This document shows, one piece after another, positions 1 to 5,996 of a DNA stretch of 6,845 bases (position 1 is the first letter of the stretch; each line of letters starts with the position of its first letter). The position numbers and the translations under genes are program-made. The stretch is taken from contig JACQAI010000542.1 in NCBI GenBank assembly GCA_016195115.1, positions 1 through 6,845 on the forward strand, given 5' to 3'. The notes beneath the pieces are model-generated. The model was not told where the DNA came from. It saw nothing but the letters and a program-made list of their open reading frames with translations, and searched no databases. This DNA is from Pseudomonadota bacterium. Its GTDB lineage: Bacteria; Pseudomonadota; Alphaproteobacteria; Elsterales; Elsteraceae.

Positions 1-857
1 AGAACCTCGCCGACAACGACAAGGAAGGCATCGACCTGCAGATCATCTATCCGACCGGCGGGCTGGCGCTGTCGAAGGTGCGCGAGGCCGACTATGCGAT
101 CGCGCTGGCGGAGACTTACAACAACTGGTTGGCCGACTGGTGCTCGGCGGACAAGAAACGGCTCAAGGGCGTCGCGCTGGTGCCGCTGCACGCCGACGTC
201 AAGGCGTCGATCGTCGAGATGGAGCGCGCGATGTCGAAGCTCGGCACGGTCGGCGTCATGGTCAACACCTACGACCGCAGCCGCAACGTCGCGCACAAGG
301 ATTTCTGGCCGTTCTACGAGGAATGCGCGCGCCAGGGCGTCGCGGTGGCGTTCCACGCCTCGGGCAGCGACACCATGGACCCGCTGTGTCATTTCGAGAA
401 TTTTTTGCAGATCCACACGCTGTCGCATGCACCCGAGCAGCTGATCGCCTGCACCGCGGTGATCTACAGCGGCCTCTTGGAGAAGTACCGGGATCTGAAG
501 GTCGCGTTCCTCGAGGCCGGCATCGGCTGGGTGCCCTACTGGATGGAGCACATGGACGAGGAGTACGAGTTCCGCCGCTTCGACGCGCCGCTGCTGAAAA
601 TGAAGCCGTCCGAGTACATGACGTGCGGCCGCGTCTGGGTGTCGTGCGAGCCCGAGGAGAAGACCCTGCGCTACGTGCCCGACTTCTTCCCGGCCGACAA
701 CATCCTGTTCGCGTCGGACTATCCGCACTGGGACGGCGAGTTCCCCTACGCGGTCAAGCACCTGGCCGACCGCAACGACATCTCCACCGAGTTCAAGAAA
801 AAGATCTTTCTCGACAATCCCCAGCGCTTCTACGGCATGACGTACGCGGCGGCGTAG
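1..857 (+). CDS. ACMSD-like amidohydrolase (Amidohydro_2), 5' truncated
   Basis: This is the C-terminal 284 codons of a metal-dependent amidohydrolase-superfamily TIM-barrel enzyme. The first full codon is at base 3 and the stop is TAG. The frame is open to the window edge, so the GTG at 78 is internal: the residues before it (DLQIIYPTGG, about 11-20 of the fragment) belong to the fold. Visible motifs are a metal or substrate His in VAFHAS (fragment residue 118), FLEAGIGWVPYW (169-180) and the FASDYPHWD metal-ligand Asp (239). The catalytic His usual in the AHGGG motif is replaced by Glu (E171), which I believe is normal for a large subgroup of these enzymes. The N-terminal HxH pair lies outside the window. 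The family includes ACMSD-type and resorcylate-type decarboxylases as well as hydrolases, so the substrate is unknown. There is no signal in the visible part. It converges on the Tat amidohydrolase of the same superfamily. Confidence 0.9.
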   Translation, partial: NLADNDKEGIDLQIIYPTGGLALSKVREADYAIALAETYNNWLADWCSADKKRLKGVALVPLHADVKASIVEMERAMSKLGTVGVMVNTYDRSRNVAHKDFWPFYEECARQGVAVAFHASGSDTMDPLCHFENFLQIHTLSHAPEQLIACTAVIYSGLLEKYRDLKVAFLEAGIGWVPYWMEHMDEEYEFRRFDAPLLKMKPSEYMTCGRVWVSCEPEEKTLRYVPDFFPADNILFASDYPHWDGEFPYAVKHLADRNDISTEFKKKIFLDNPQRFYGMTYAAA

Positions 858-860
858 TCA

Positions 861-877
861 CCGCGCCATCGGCGCGG
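861..877 (+). terminator. GC hairpin after the amidohydrolase stop
   Basis: A perfect 7-bp inverted repeat, CCGCGCC-atc-GGCGCGG, begins 4 bp after the TAG stop at 855-857. It is strong and well placed for a terminator or 3'-end stabilising hairpin. No T-run follows (the next bases are CCCTCAAAGGG), so intrinsic termination is only plausible. Confidence 0.4.
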
Positions 878-885
878 CCCTCAAA

Positions 886-975
886 GGGAGATATGGGGAT
901 ATAGGGAGATCGGGGGGATGAGTGAATGCGCTACGCGCGCATCCCCTCCATCTCCACTCATCTCCACATCCCCCT
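886..975. repeat. G-rich/C-rich imperfect inverted repeat between convergent genes
   Basis: The left half is purine-rich with four G-runs (886-888, 895-898, 904-906, 912-917) joined by loops of 6, 5 and 5 bases. The right half is pyrimidine-rich with C-runs. Three nested inverted pairs are visible: GGGGAT 895-900 with ATCCCC 968-973, GATGAGTG 917-924 with CACTCATC 955-962, and ATGCGC 926-931 with GCGCAT 937-942 around a 5-base loop. The element fills the 128-bp gap between two convergent amidohydrolase genes. It could act as a bidirectional terminator or be a copy of a dispersed intergenic repeat. The G-runs could also form a quadruplex on the + strand. None of these roles is shown by sequence alone. 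Confidence 0.5.
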
Positions 976-985
976 TCCCTTCCTG

Positions 986-2077
986 CTAGACCGCCTTGAA
1001 GCCGAACAGCTTGGCGGCGTTGCCGCCGAGGATCGCGACCTTCTGCGGGTCGCTCAAGGTCGACGCGCCGAGGACGTGATCGACCGGGTGCTGCTCCCAG
1101 ATATAGGGATGATCGGAGCCGAGCACGACCTGGCTCGCCCCGACCTGCGCCACCAGATGCCGCAGCGCCTCGGCGGTGAACACCAGGGCATCGAAATGCA
1201 TCTGGTTGAGGTACTCGGTCGGCTTCTTTTTCAGCTTGATGTCGGGGTTGCAGCCGGCCGGCGAGACGAAGCAGGCGTGGTCCGAGCGCGGCGCGTAGGA
1301 CGGCAGATAGCCGCCGCCATGCGCGGCCAGGACCTTGAGGCGCGGGAACTTGTCGAGCGTGCCCTCGAAGATCAAATGCTGCAGCGCGATCGTGGTCTCG
1401 AGCGGGTTGCCGATCGTGTTCGACAGCCAGCCGTTGCCCTTGAAGCGGTTGGCCAGCTCCGGCGTGCTCTGCGGATGGACGAACAGCACCGCGCCGAGCT
1501 CCTCGGCCTTGGCCCACACCGGGTGGAAGCGCGCCTCGTGGAAGCTTTCGCCGAGCACGCTGCCGCCGATCGCGGCGCCGCGCAGGCCGAGCTTCTTGAC
1601 CGCGTGCTCGAGCTGCTCGACCGCGAGATCCGGGTGCTGCAGCGCCAGCGACGCGAACGCCGCGAAGCGCTCGGGCTGGGCGGCACACAGCTCGGCGAGC
1701 TTCTCGTTGTTGATCTTGACGATCTGGGCGGCGAGATCGCGCTCCTTGCGATACCAGAACGGGTTGATCGACAGCACCTCCATGTCGATCGCCATGTCGT
1801 CCATGGCCTTGAGGCGCTCCGCCACGGTGATGAAGGCTTCCGGCGCATTCCTGACCGGCGCGACCAGGCGCGCGGCCTCCTCGCCCATCAGGTCGTTGGC
1901 CTCGTGAAACATGCAGTGCGCGTGGACGTCGATGGTCTTGACGCGCTTGCCCTTGACCGTCACGGGTCGGCGCGCGCGCGCCGCGGGCTGTTGGGCGTGC
2001 GCGGCATCGAGCAGACCGCAGCTGCAGAAGATGATGCCGCTGGCGACGCCCTTGAGAAAATTTCGCCGGTTGGTCAC
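986..2077 (-). CDS. Tat-exported ACMSD-like amidohydrolase (Amidohydro_2)
   Basis: This 363-residue protein starts at GTG, preceded by a strong AGGAGG-type site (minus strand, bases 2086-2091, 8 nt from the start). The N-terminus is a twin-arginine signal: TNRRNFLKG at residues 2-10, a hydrophobic stretch at about 11-24, and a signal peptidase I-like site AHA|Q near 28/29. Export to the periplasm as a folded metalloprotein is therefore expected. The mature part has the complete amidohydrolase set: DVHAH (H52, H54), H201 in LFVHP, AAHGGGYLPSY (H253) and GSDHPY (D322). Its length matches the family once the leader is removed. It lies 16 bp after the small barrel-like gene on the same strand, so the two are probably one operon. 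Family members are decarboxylases or hydrolases of cyclic or aromatic acids; the substrate is unknown. The family and Tat signal are clear; the reaction is inferred. Confidence 0.92.
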   Translation of the reverse strand: MTNRRNFLKGVASGIIFCSCGLLDAAHAQQPAARARRPVTVKGKRVKTIDVHAHCMFHEANDLMGEEAARLVAPVRNAPEAFITVAERLKAMDDMAIDMEVLSINPFWYRKERDLAAQIVKINNEKLAELCAAQPERFAAFASLALQHPDLAVEQLEHAVKKLGLRGAAIGGSVLGESFHEARFHPVWAKAEELGAVLFVHPQSTPELANRFKGNGWLSNTIGNPLETTIALQHLIFEGTLDKFPRLKVLAAHGGGYLPSYAPRSDHACFVSPAGCNPDIKLKKKPTEYLNQMHFDALVFTAEALRHLVAQVGASQVVLGSDHPYIWEQHPVDHVLGASTLSDPQKVAILGGNAAKLFGFKAV

Positions 2078-2093
2078 GTCGGTCCCCTCCTCG

Positions 2094-2411
2094 TTATGGT
2101 TGCAGCTCCTGGACGAGCTCCAGGTAGTCGCGCGTTCGCGCCGTGATGGTCGGCCAGGTCTTGTCGAAATCGGCGATCAGCGGCGTCATGACCTCGGGCC
2201 GCGTGGCCTGCCGGGCGGTCGCGAGATCGGAAAACTGGTAGAGCGCGATGTGCAGCGCCGGATCGCTGCGGCTCCAGAAGCGCGCGGCGCGCTCGGCGCC
2301 GAACGCCTTGCGGGCCCACGGCAGGTGATCGTCCTGGTACCAGCGGTCGAAACCCTCGCGCAGCGCCGCGTCGGCGACCTGCACGCGCACCATCAAGAAG
2401 GCTTTGGCCAT
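2094..2411 (-). CDS. Small putative dimeric alpha/beta-barrel (EthD/ABM-like) protein
   Basis: This is a 105-residue cytoplasmic-looking protein with no signal peptide. It starts at ATG, with an AGGGGAGGA-type ribosome site at 2421-2429 (minus strand), 9-10 nt upstream. The strand-helix-strand pattern (AKAFLMVRVQV at 2-12, then a helix containing FDRWYQDDHLPWA at 21-33, then ALHIALYQF at 52-60 and helices DLATARQ and MTPLIADFDKTW) resembles ferredoxin-like dimeric alpha/beta-barrel proteins such as EthD or ABM-domain members. In those families the W-Y...H segment lines a pocket. Such proteins often sit next to catabolic enzymes and may act as small monooxygenases, isomerases or binding proteins. 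It is the first gene of a probable two-gene operon with the Tat amidohydrolase, and divergent from the UbiD gene. The fold is inferred from pattern only, and I assign no activity. Confidence 0.75.
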   Translation of the reverse strand: MAKAFLMVRVQVADAALREGFDRWYQDDHLPWARKAFGAERAARFWSRSDPALHIALYQFSDLATARQATRPEVMTPLIADFDKTWPTITARTRDYLELVQELQP

Positions 2412-2470
2412 GGCTCTGGTTCCTCCCCTGCCCCATACTACTGCGAAGCTTCCAGGCTGCGGGAGGGGTC
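2412..2470. promoter_or_regulatory. 59-bp divergent intergenic region (small barrel gene / UbiD gene)
   Basis: Both divergent starts have purine-rich ribosome sites here: GGGAGGGG at 2461-2468 for the + gene, and the complement of TCCTCCCCT at 2421-2429 for the - gene. Promoters for both directions must overlap in this gap or lie inside the neighbouring genes. ATACTA at 2438-2443 is the only AT-richer patch and reads TAGTAT on the minus strand, a weak -10 candidate. I see no convincing -35. A small palindrome, GAAGCTTC, is at 2445-2452. Shared control of the two transcription units is likely from the geometry. Confidence 0.4.
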
Positions 2471-3793
2471 GTGGCTGACGGTCTGCGCAGTTTCATCGAG
2501 ACGCTCGATGCCGGCGGTCGTCTGTTGCGCGTCACGCGCGAGGTCGATCCCAAGTTCGAGCTGAGCGCGGTCGTCCAGGCGATCCAGCGCGAGCGCAATC
2601 TGCCGGTGCTGTTCGAGCGCGTGCGCGGCACGCGCTTCCGCGTCGTCAGCAACGTGCTCGGCAATTACGCCATCATCGCCGACCTGATGGGCGTGCCGCA
2701 GGCCGAGGTGGCGCGGCGCTGGGCGGCGCTGACCGCCGGAACCGGCAGCGTGCCGACCGCACCGGGCGGCGACGCCGCGCCAGCGCTCGAGGAAGTCCGC
2801 CTGTTCGAGATCCCGTCGCTGACCTATGCCGAGAAGGACGCCGGGCCCTATTTGACCGCGAGCGTGATCGTCGCGCGCGACCCCGATACCGGCACCGCCA
2901 ACCTCTCCTATCACCGCATGCAGATGGTCAGCGATGGCGAGCTGCGCTGCCGGCTGAGCCCGTCGGGCGATTTGTTCCGCATTCAGCAGAAGCTGGAGAA
3001 ACGCGGCGAGCCGCTGGCGTGCGCGGTGCTGCTCGGGCTGCCGCCGGCGCTCGCCATGGCCGCCGGCGCGACGATCGGCCCCGAGACCAGCGAGTACGAC
3101 CTGGCGGCCCGGATCACCGGCCAGGGCATCGCGCTGCGCGAGGTCGGGCCGACCAAGCTGCCGGCGCCGCGCAGCACCGAGTTCGTCATCGAGGGCGAGC
3201 TGCTGCCCGGCGTGCGGCGCCCCGAAGGCCCGTTCGGCGAGTGGATGGACTACTACACGCCGGTGATGGACAACCACGTCTTCGCGATCCGCCGCGTGCT
3301 CGCGCGCAAGGACGCGATCTTCCACGCCATCGTCGCCGGCTCGACCGAGGAGATCGCGATCACGGCGGTGCCGATCGCCGGCAGCATCTTCACCGCGGTG
3401 CGCACCTGGGTGTCGAGCGTCATCGACGTCGTCTCCTACCCGGCGCTGCAGTTCTGCGTCATCCGGATGAAGAAGCAGTTCGAGGGCCAGCCCAGGCGCG
3501 CGATCCTGGCGGCGTTCGGCGCCGAGATGAACCGGACGCTGTTCTGCGTCGCGGTCGACGAGGACGTCAACATCCACGACTGGCGCGACGTGCTGTGGGC
3601 CATGGGCACGCGCTGCCGGCCCGACACCAACACGTTCACGATCCCGGGCGTGCCGTCGTTCGCGCGCGACCCGCACAAGGTCCACTGGGGCCGCCTCGGC
3701 ATCGACGCGACCAGGCCGCTCGAGCACGCCGCCGACTTCGAGCGCAAGCGCACGCCGGGGATCGAGACGGTAAAGCTCGAGGATTATCTGTGA
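2471..3793 (+). CDS. UbiD-family prFMN-dependent decarboxylase
   Basis: This 440-residue protein of the UbiD family performs reversible (de)carboxylation of alpha,beta-unsaturated or aromatic acids using prenylated FMN supplied by a UbiX enzyme. No UbiX is in the window. The GTG start has GGAG 5 nt upstream. Visible family motifs are ANLSYHRM (N144 and R149, matching the Asn metal ligand and catalytic Arg five residues apart in Aspergillus Fdc1), SEYD (E208, matching the third metal ligand by spacing) and PEGPFGEW, with E252 and E257 matching the catalytic Glu pair. The usual metal-binding His after the Asn/Arg motif seems absent: the stretch reads RLSPSGDLFR, with D167 nearest. It is slightly shorter than E. 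coli UbiD (about 497). Its neighbours are catabolic, so a role in ubiquinone synthesis is unlikely. It is divergent from the barrel protein/amidohydrolase pair. The substrate is unknown. Confidence 0.93.
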   Translation: MADGLRSFIETLDAGGRLLRVTREVDPKFELSAVVQAIQRERNLPVLFERVRGTRFRVVSNVLGNYAIIADLMGVPQAEVARRWAALTAGTGSVPTAPGGDAAPALEEVRLFEIPSLTYAEKDAGPYLTASVIVARDPDTGTANLSYHRMQMVSDGELRCRLSPSGDLFRIQQKLEKRGEPLACAVLLGLPPALAMAAGATIGPETSEYDLAARITGQGIALREVGPTKLPAPRSTEFVIEGELLPGVRRPEGPFGEWMDYYTPVMDNHVFAIRRVLARKDAIFHAIVAGSTEEIAITAVPIAGSIFTAVRTWVSSVIDVVSYPALQFCVIRMKKQFEGQPRRAILAAFGAEMNRTLFCVAVDEDVNIHDWRDVLWAMGTRCRPDTNTFTIPGVPSFARDPHKVHWGRLGIDATRPLEHAADFERKRTPGIETVKLEDYL

Positions 3794-3890
3794 CGTCATT
3801 GCGAGCGAAGCGAAGCAACCCAGAGATGTTGGATCCGCGCACGTCGCGCGACCGCTGGATTGCTTCGTCGCTACGCTCCTCGCAATGACG
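3794..3890. repeat. Palindromic dispersed intergenic repeat (CATTGCGAG...CTCGCAATG type)
   Basis: The left arm at 3794-3818 starts CGTCATTGCGAG and ends GAAGCAA. The right arm at 3860-3890 is its complement with a 6-base insertion, starting TTGCTTCGTCG and ending CTCGCAATGACG. The 12 outermost bases pair perfectly, and about 40 bp separates the arms. I recognise this as a very common intergenic repeat of alphaproteobacterial and some other genomes; the copy number here cannot be seen. It begins directly after the UbiD TGA and ends 16 bp before the stop of the convergent SDR gene. A long transcript hairpin serving both genes as terminator or 3'-end protector is therefore plausible. The arms give reading frames with peptides such as CEERSDEAIQRS, which are commonly mis-annotated as proteins. 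Confidence 0.85.
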
Positions 3891-3906
3891 GAGGGGTAGT
3901 GGCGGC

Positions 3907-4689
3907 TTAAAACAGCGAGCGACCCGCGGCACCGTCGATCGTGATGGTCGTTCCGGCGAGGTAGGCCGCGCGGCGGCTGGCCACGAACGCGACCAGGTCG
4001 GCGAACTCCTCGGCGGTGCCCAGGCGGCCCATCGGTGCCGCGCCGGCGATCCGGCGCTCCGCCTCGGCGCGCGGCACGCCGTCCGCGGCCGCGGTCTCGT
4101 CGACCCGCCGGCGCACGCGCCCGGTGTCGAAATAGCCCGGCGCCACGACGTTGACGCGGATGTTGTCGTGCGCGGCGTCGTGCGCCAGCGTTTTGGCTAG
4201 CCCGGCGACGCCGGCGCGCATGACGTTCGACAACAGGTGCGCCGCCGGCTCGCGGGTGGTCGACGAGCCGATGAACACGATGTCGCCGCCGCCGCGCGCA
4301 CGCATGTGCGGCAGCGCCGCGCCGACCAGCCGGACCGCGCTCATGACCAGGAGCTCGAAGGCCTCGTACCACTGCGCCTCGGCGAGCGCGTCGAGGTCGC
4401 CGTACGCGACGTGGCCGCCGTTGACGATCAGGATGTCGAGGCCGCCCAGCCGCCGAACGGCTTCTGCGACCAGCGGCGCGATGGTCTCGCCGCGGCGGAG
4501 GTCAGCCGGGATCGCATGCGCGTCGCCGAGCGCCGCGAGCCGAACCCGCGCCGCCTCGAGCTTGACCCCGTCGCGGGCCGCGATCGCGACCCGGCATCCG
4601 GCCTCGGCGAGGCGTTGCGCGCAGGCCAGCCCGAGGCCATCGCTGGCGGCGGTGACGAGCGCCGCCTTTCCCGTCAAGCCGAGGTCCAA
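3907..4689 (-). CDS. Atypical short-chain dehydrogenase/reductase (SDR), BKR-like
   Basis: This is a 260-residue Rossmann-fold SDR. I choose the TTG start at 4689 because GGGAGG lies 5 nt upstream (4695-4700). It gives the classic N-terminus MDLGLTGKAALVTAASDGLG. The in-frame ATG at 4719 would add ten proline-rich residues and has no ribosome site. Motifs are the nucleotide-binding TAASDGLG (13-20, Ala in place of the first Gly), VNGG (89-92, in place of NNAG), GSS (141-143), NVVAPGYFDTG (180-190) and a C-terminal AGTTITIDGA (245-254). Where YxxxK is expected the protein reads LLSNVMRAG (152-160), so both catalytic Tyr and Lys are missing. That pattern matches an SDR-like subgroup described as lacking a perfect cofactor motif and tetrad. 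A standard ketoreductase reaction is therefore doubtful and the function is unknown. It is convergent with UbiD and divergent from the M20 gene. Confidence 0.9.
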   Translation of the reverse strand: MDLGLTGKAALVTAASDGLGLACAQRLAEAGCRVAIAARDGVKLEAARVRLAALGDAHAIPADLRRGETIAPLVAEAVRRLGGLDILIVNGGHVAYGDLDALAEAQWYEAFELLVMSAVRLVGAALPHMRARGGGDIVFIGSSTTREPAAHLLSNVMRAGVAGLAKTLAHDAAHDNIRVNVVAPGYFDTGRVRRRVDETAAADGVPRAEAERRIAGAAPMGRLGTAEEFADLVAFVASRRAAYLAGTTITIDGAAGRSLF

Positions 4690-4694
4690 GGGTG

Positions 4695-4700
4695 CCTCCC
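4695..4700 (-). promoter_or_regulatory. Ribosome binding site that sets the SDR start
   Basis: On the minus strand this reads GGGAGG, followed by CACCC and then TTG at 4689. No comparable site precedes the upstream ATG at 4719, where the sequence is an alternating GC stretch. The site therefore supports the TTG start. Confidence 0.65.
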
Positions 4701-4741
4701 AAGGTTGAGGTGCCGGCATGTCGCGCGCGCGATCACGCGTC

Positions 4742-4771
4742 TCGACGCTCGCCGGGGCATTGGGCTAGCGT
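4742..4771 (+). promoter_or_regulatory. Candidate promoter for the M20-MR/MLE operon
   Basis: TCGACG (4742-4747, one mismatch from TTGACG) and TAGCGT (4766-4771) are separated by 18 bp. They lie about 50 bp before the proposed M20 start, in the gap between divergent genes. The -10 match is loose, as is common in GC-rich alphaproteobacteria. This is the best candidate I see, not a firm call. Confidence 0.25.
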
Positions 4772-4800
4772 GGCATGGGGCACCGGCCCGACGCCAGCGG

Positions 4801-4819
4801 CGCCCCGTCTGACGGGGCG
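4801..4819. promoter_or_regulatory. Perfect 19-bp palindrome before the M20 start (operator or 5'-UTR hairpin)
   Basis: CGCCCCGTC-T-GACGGGGCG is a perfect 9+1+9 dyad ending 4 bp before the ATG at 4824. As DNA it could be a dimeric regulator's operator. As RNA it would fold into a 7-bp GC stem with a TCTGA loop. The stem covers GGGGCGG, the only Shine-Dalgarno-like sequence in front of the gene. Either reading implies control of the M20 operon. The dyad is certain; its role is inferred. Confidence 0.5.
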
Positions 4820-4823
4820 GTCG

Positions 4824-5996
4824 ATGGTCGACATATCTCCGGACTCCGCGCGCATGATCGACCGGCTGGAGCGGCTGGTCGCGATCAACACGGAAAATCC
4901 GCCGGGCCGCGAGAGCGAGGCCGCCGCATTCCTCGCTGCCGAGCTCGGCCAGATCGGCTTCACGGTCGAGCAGCAGGATGTCGGCCCCGGCCGCGTCAAC
5001 GTCGTCGCGCGCTTCGACAACGGTCCGGGCCCCTGTCTCGCCTTCAACTCGCACATCGACGTCGTGCCGGCGGGCTCCGGGTGGAGCCATCCGGCGTTCC
5101 AGCTCCACGCGCGCGACGGCCGGCTCTACGGCCGCGGTTCCTGCGACGCCAAGGGCCCGATCGTCGCCATGCTCGAGGCCGCGCGCATGATGATCGCCGG
5201 CCGCGATGACTGGCGCGGCAGCCTGCTCGCCGTGTTCGTCGCCGACGAGGAGGCCGAAAGCCGTGGCGCCAAGGCCTACGCCGCGGGGCGGCCGACCATC
5301 GACTACGCCGTGATCGGCGAGCCGACCTCGAACGGCGTCGCGATCGCGCACAAAGGGAGTCTTCGCCCGATCGTGCGGGTGACCGGCGTGACCGCGCACT
5401 CCGGCTCGCCCGAGCTCGGCGTCAACGCGATCTTCCACGCCGCGGCGCTGCTGCGCGCGATCGAGGTGCACCACCGCGACCACGTCTGCAAGCGCCACCA
5501 CCCCCTGGTCGGCGCCGCCAGCCTGACGGTCACGCGCATCAACGGCGGCTTGGCCGACAACATCATCCCGGACGGCTGCGAGCTGCTGCTCGACCGCCGG
5601 CTCATCCCTGGCGAGAGCGAGGCCGACGCCATCGCCGAGCTCGAGCGCCTGTTGAAGGATCTGCACAAGCAGCACGGCATCGCCGCCGAGATCGTCGGCT
5701 TCAAGCCGACCACCGGCGGCGCCACCGAGACGGCAGCCGATCATCCCCTGGTGCGCGCCGCGACCAGCGCGGCGTCGACGGTGGGTGCATCGGGCGATCC
5801 GACCGGTTTCGCGGCGGCGTGCGACCTCGTGCACTTCCGCACGCTCGGCGCCGCCGGCGTCGTGGTCGGTCCCGGCAGCCTTGCGGTCGCGCACAAGCCC
5901 GACGAGTTCGTGCCGGTCGACGAGTTCGTCGGCGCCAGCCGGCTCTATCTCGGCACCGCGCTCGACATGCTGCACCGCGCGGGCAGCACGCGCTGA
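4824..5996 (+). CDS. M20-family metallohydrolase (ArgE/DapE/CPG2-like deacylase)
   Basis: This 390-residue zinc hydrolase of the M20 family removes acyl groups from N-acyl amino acids or cleaves related amides. All expected metal and catalytic residues are present: SHIDVV (H77, with D79), CDAKGP (bridging D108), ADEEAES (catalytic E142, metal E143), IGEPTS (E166) and AHKPDEF near the C-terminus (H357). The lid/dimerisation domain runs roughly 175-290 and contains TAHSGSPELGVNAI and DNIIPDG. There is no signal peptide, so it should be cytoplasmic. I take the ATG at 4824 as start. The frame stays open back to a GTG at 4692, but that extension would overlap the divergent SDR start, has low-complexity Arg/Pro composition and lacks family similarity. 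The TGA overlaps the next ATG by one base, which couples it to the MR/MLE gene. Exact substrate (N-acetyl, N-succinyl, carbamoyl or peptide) is not readable. Confidence 0.92.
   Translation: MVDISPDSARMIDRLERLVAINTENPPGRESEAAAFLAAELGQIGFTVEQQDVGPGRVNVVARFDNGPGPCLAFNSHIDVVPAGSGWSHPAFQLHARDGRLYGRGSCDAKGPIVAMLEAARMMIAGRDDWRGSLLAVFVADEEAESRGAKAYAAGRPTIDYAVIGEPTSNGVAIAHKGSLRPIVRVTGVTAHSGSPELGVNAIFHAAALLRAIEVHHRDHVCKRHHPLVGAASLTVTRINGGLADNIIPDGCELLLDRRLIPGESEADAIAELERLLKDLHKQHGIAAEIVGFKPTTGGATETAADHPLVRAATSAASTVGASGDPTGFAAACDLVHFRTLGAAGVVVGPGSLAVAHKPDEFVPVDEFVGASRLYLGTALDMLHRAGSTR

Noticed and set aside
926..2146. 406-codon plus-strand open frame opposite the Tat amidohydrolase
   Set aside because: It is antisense to a gene with a signal peptide and a full active-site set, shows no family motif, and begins inside the G-rich inverted repeat.
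2445..2452. GAAGCTTC palindrome between divergent starts
   Set aside because: Eight bases is too short to call an operator without a second copy or conservation.
2421..2468. Inverted complementarity between TCCTCCCC and GGGAGGGG
   Set aside because: It follows automatically from two divergent genes each having a purine-rich ribosome site, so it is not good evidence of a designed hairpin.
3636..3932. Small minus-strand frame with CEERSDEAIQRS peptide
   Set aside because: That peptide is the conceptual translation of the palindromic repeat and is a well-known spurious annotation.
2438..4372. 644-codon minus-strand open frame across UbiD, the repeat and the SDR
   Set aside because: It is antisense or out of frame to two clear enzyme genes, has Arg/Ala/Gly-rich low-complexity composition and no recognisable domain. 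It is a long open frame caused by high GC.
4674..5975. 433-codon minus-strand open frame opposite the M20 gene
   Set aside because: It mirrors the codon pattern of the M20 gene, which has all catalytic motifs. The antisense product looks like a translation artefact rich in Arg, Asp and Ala.
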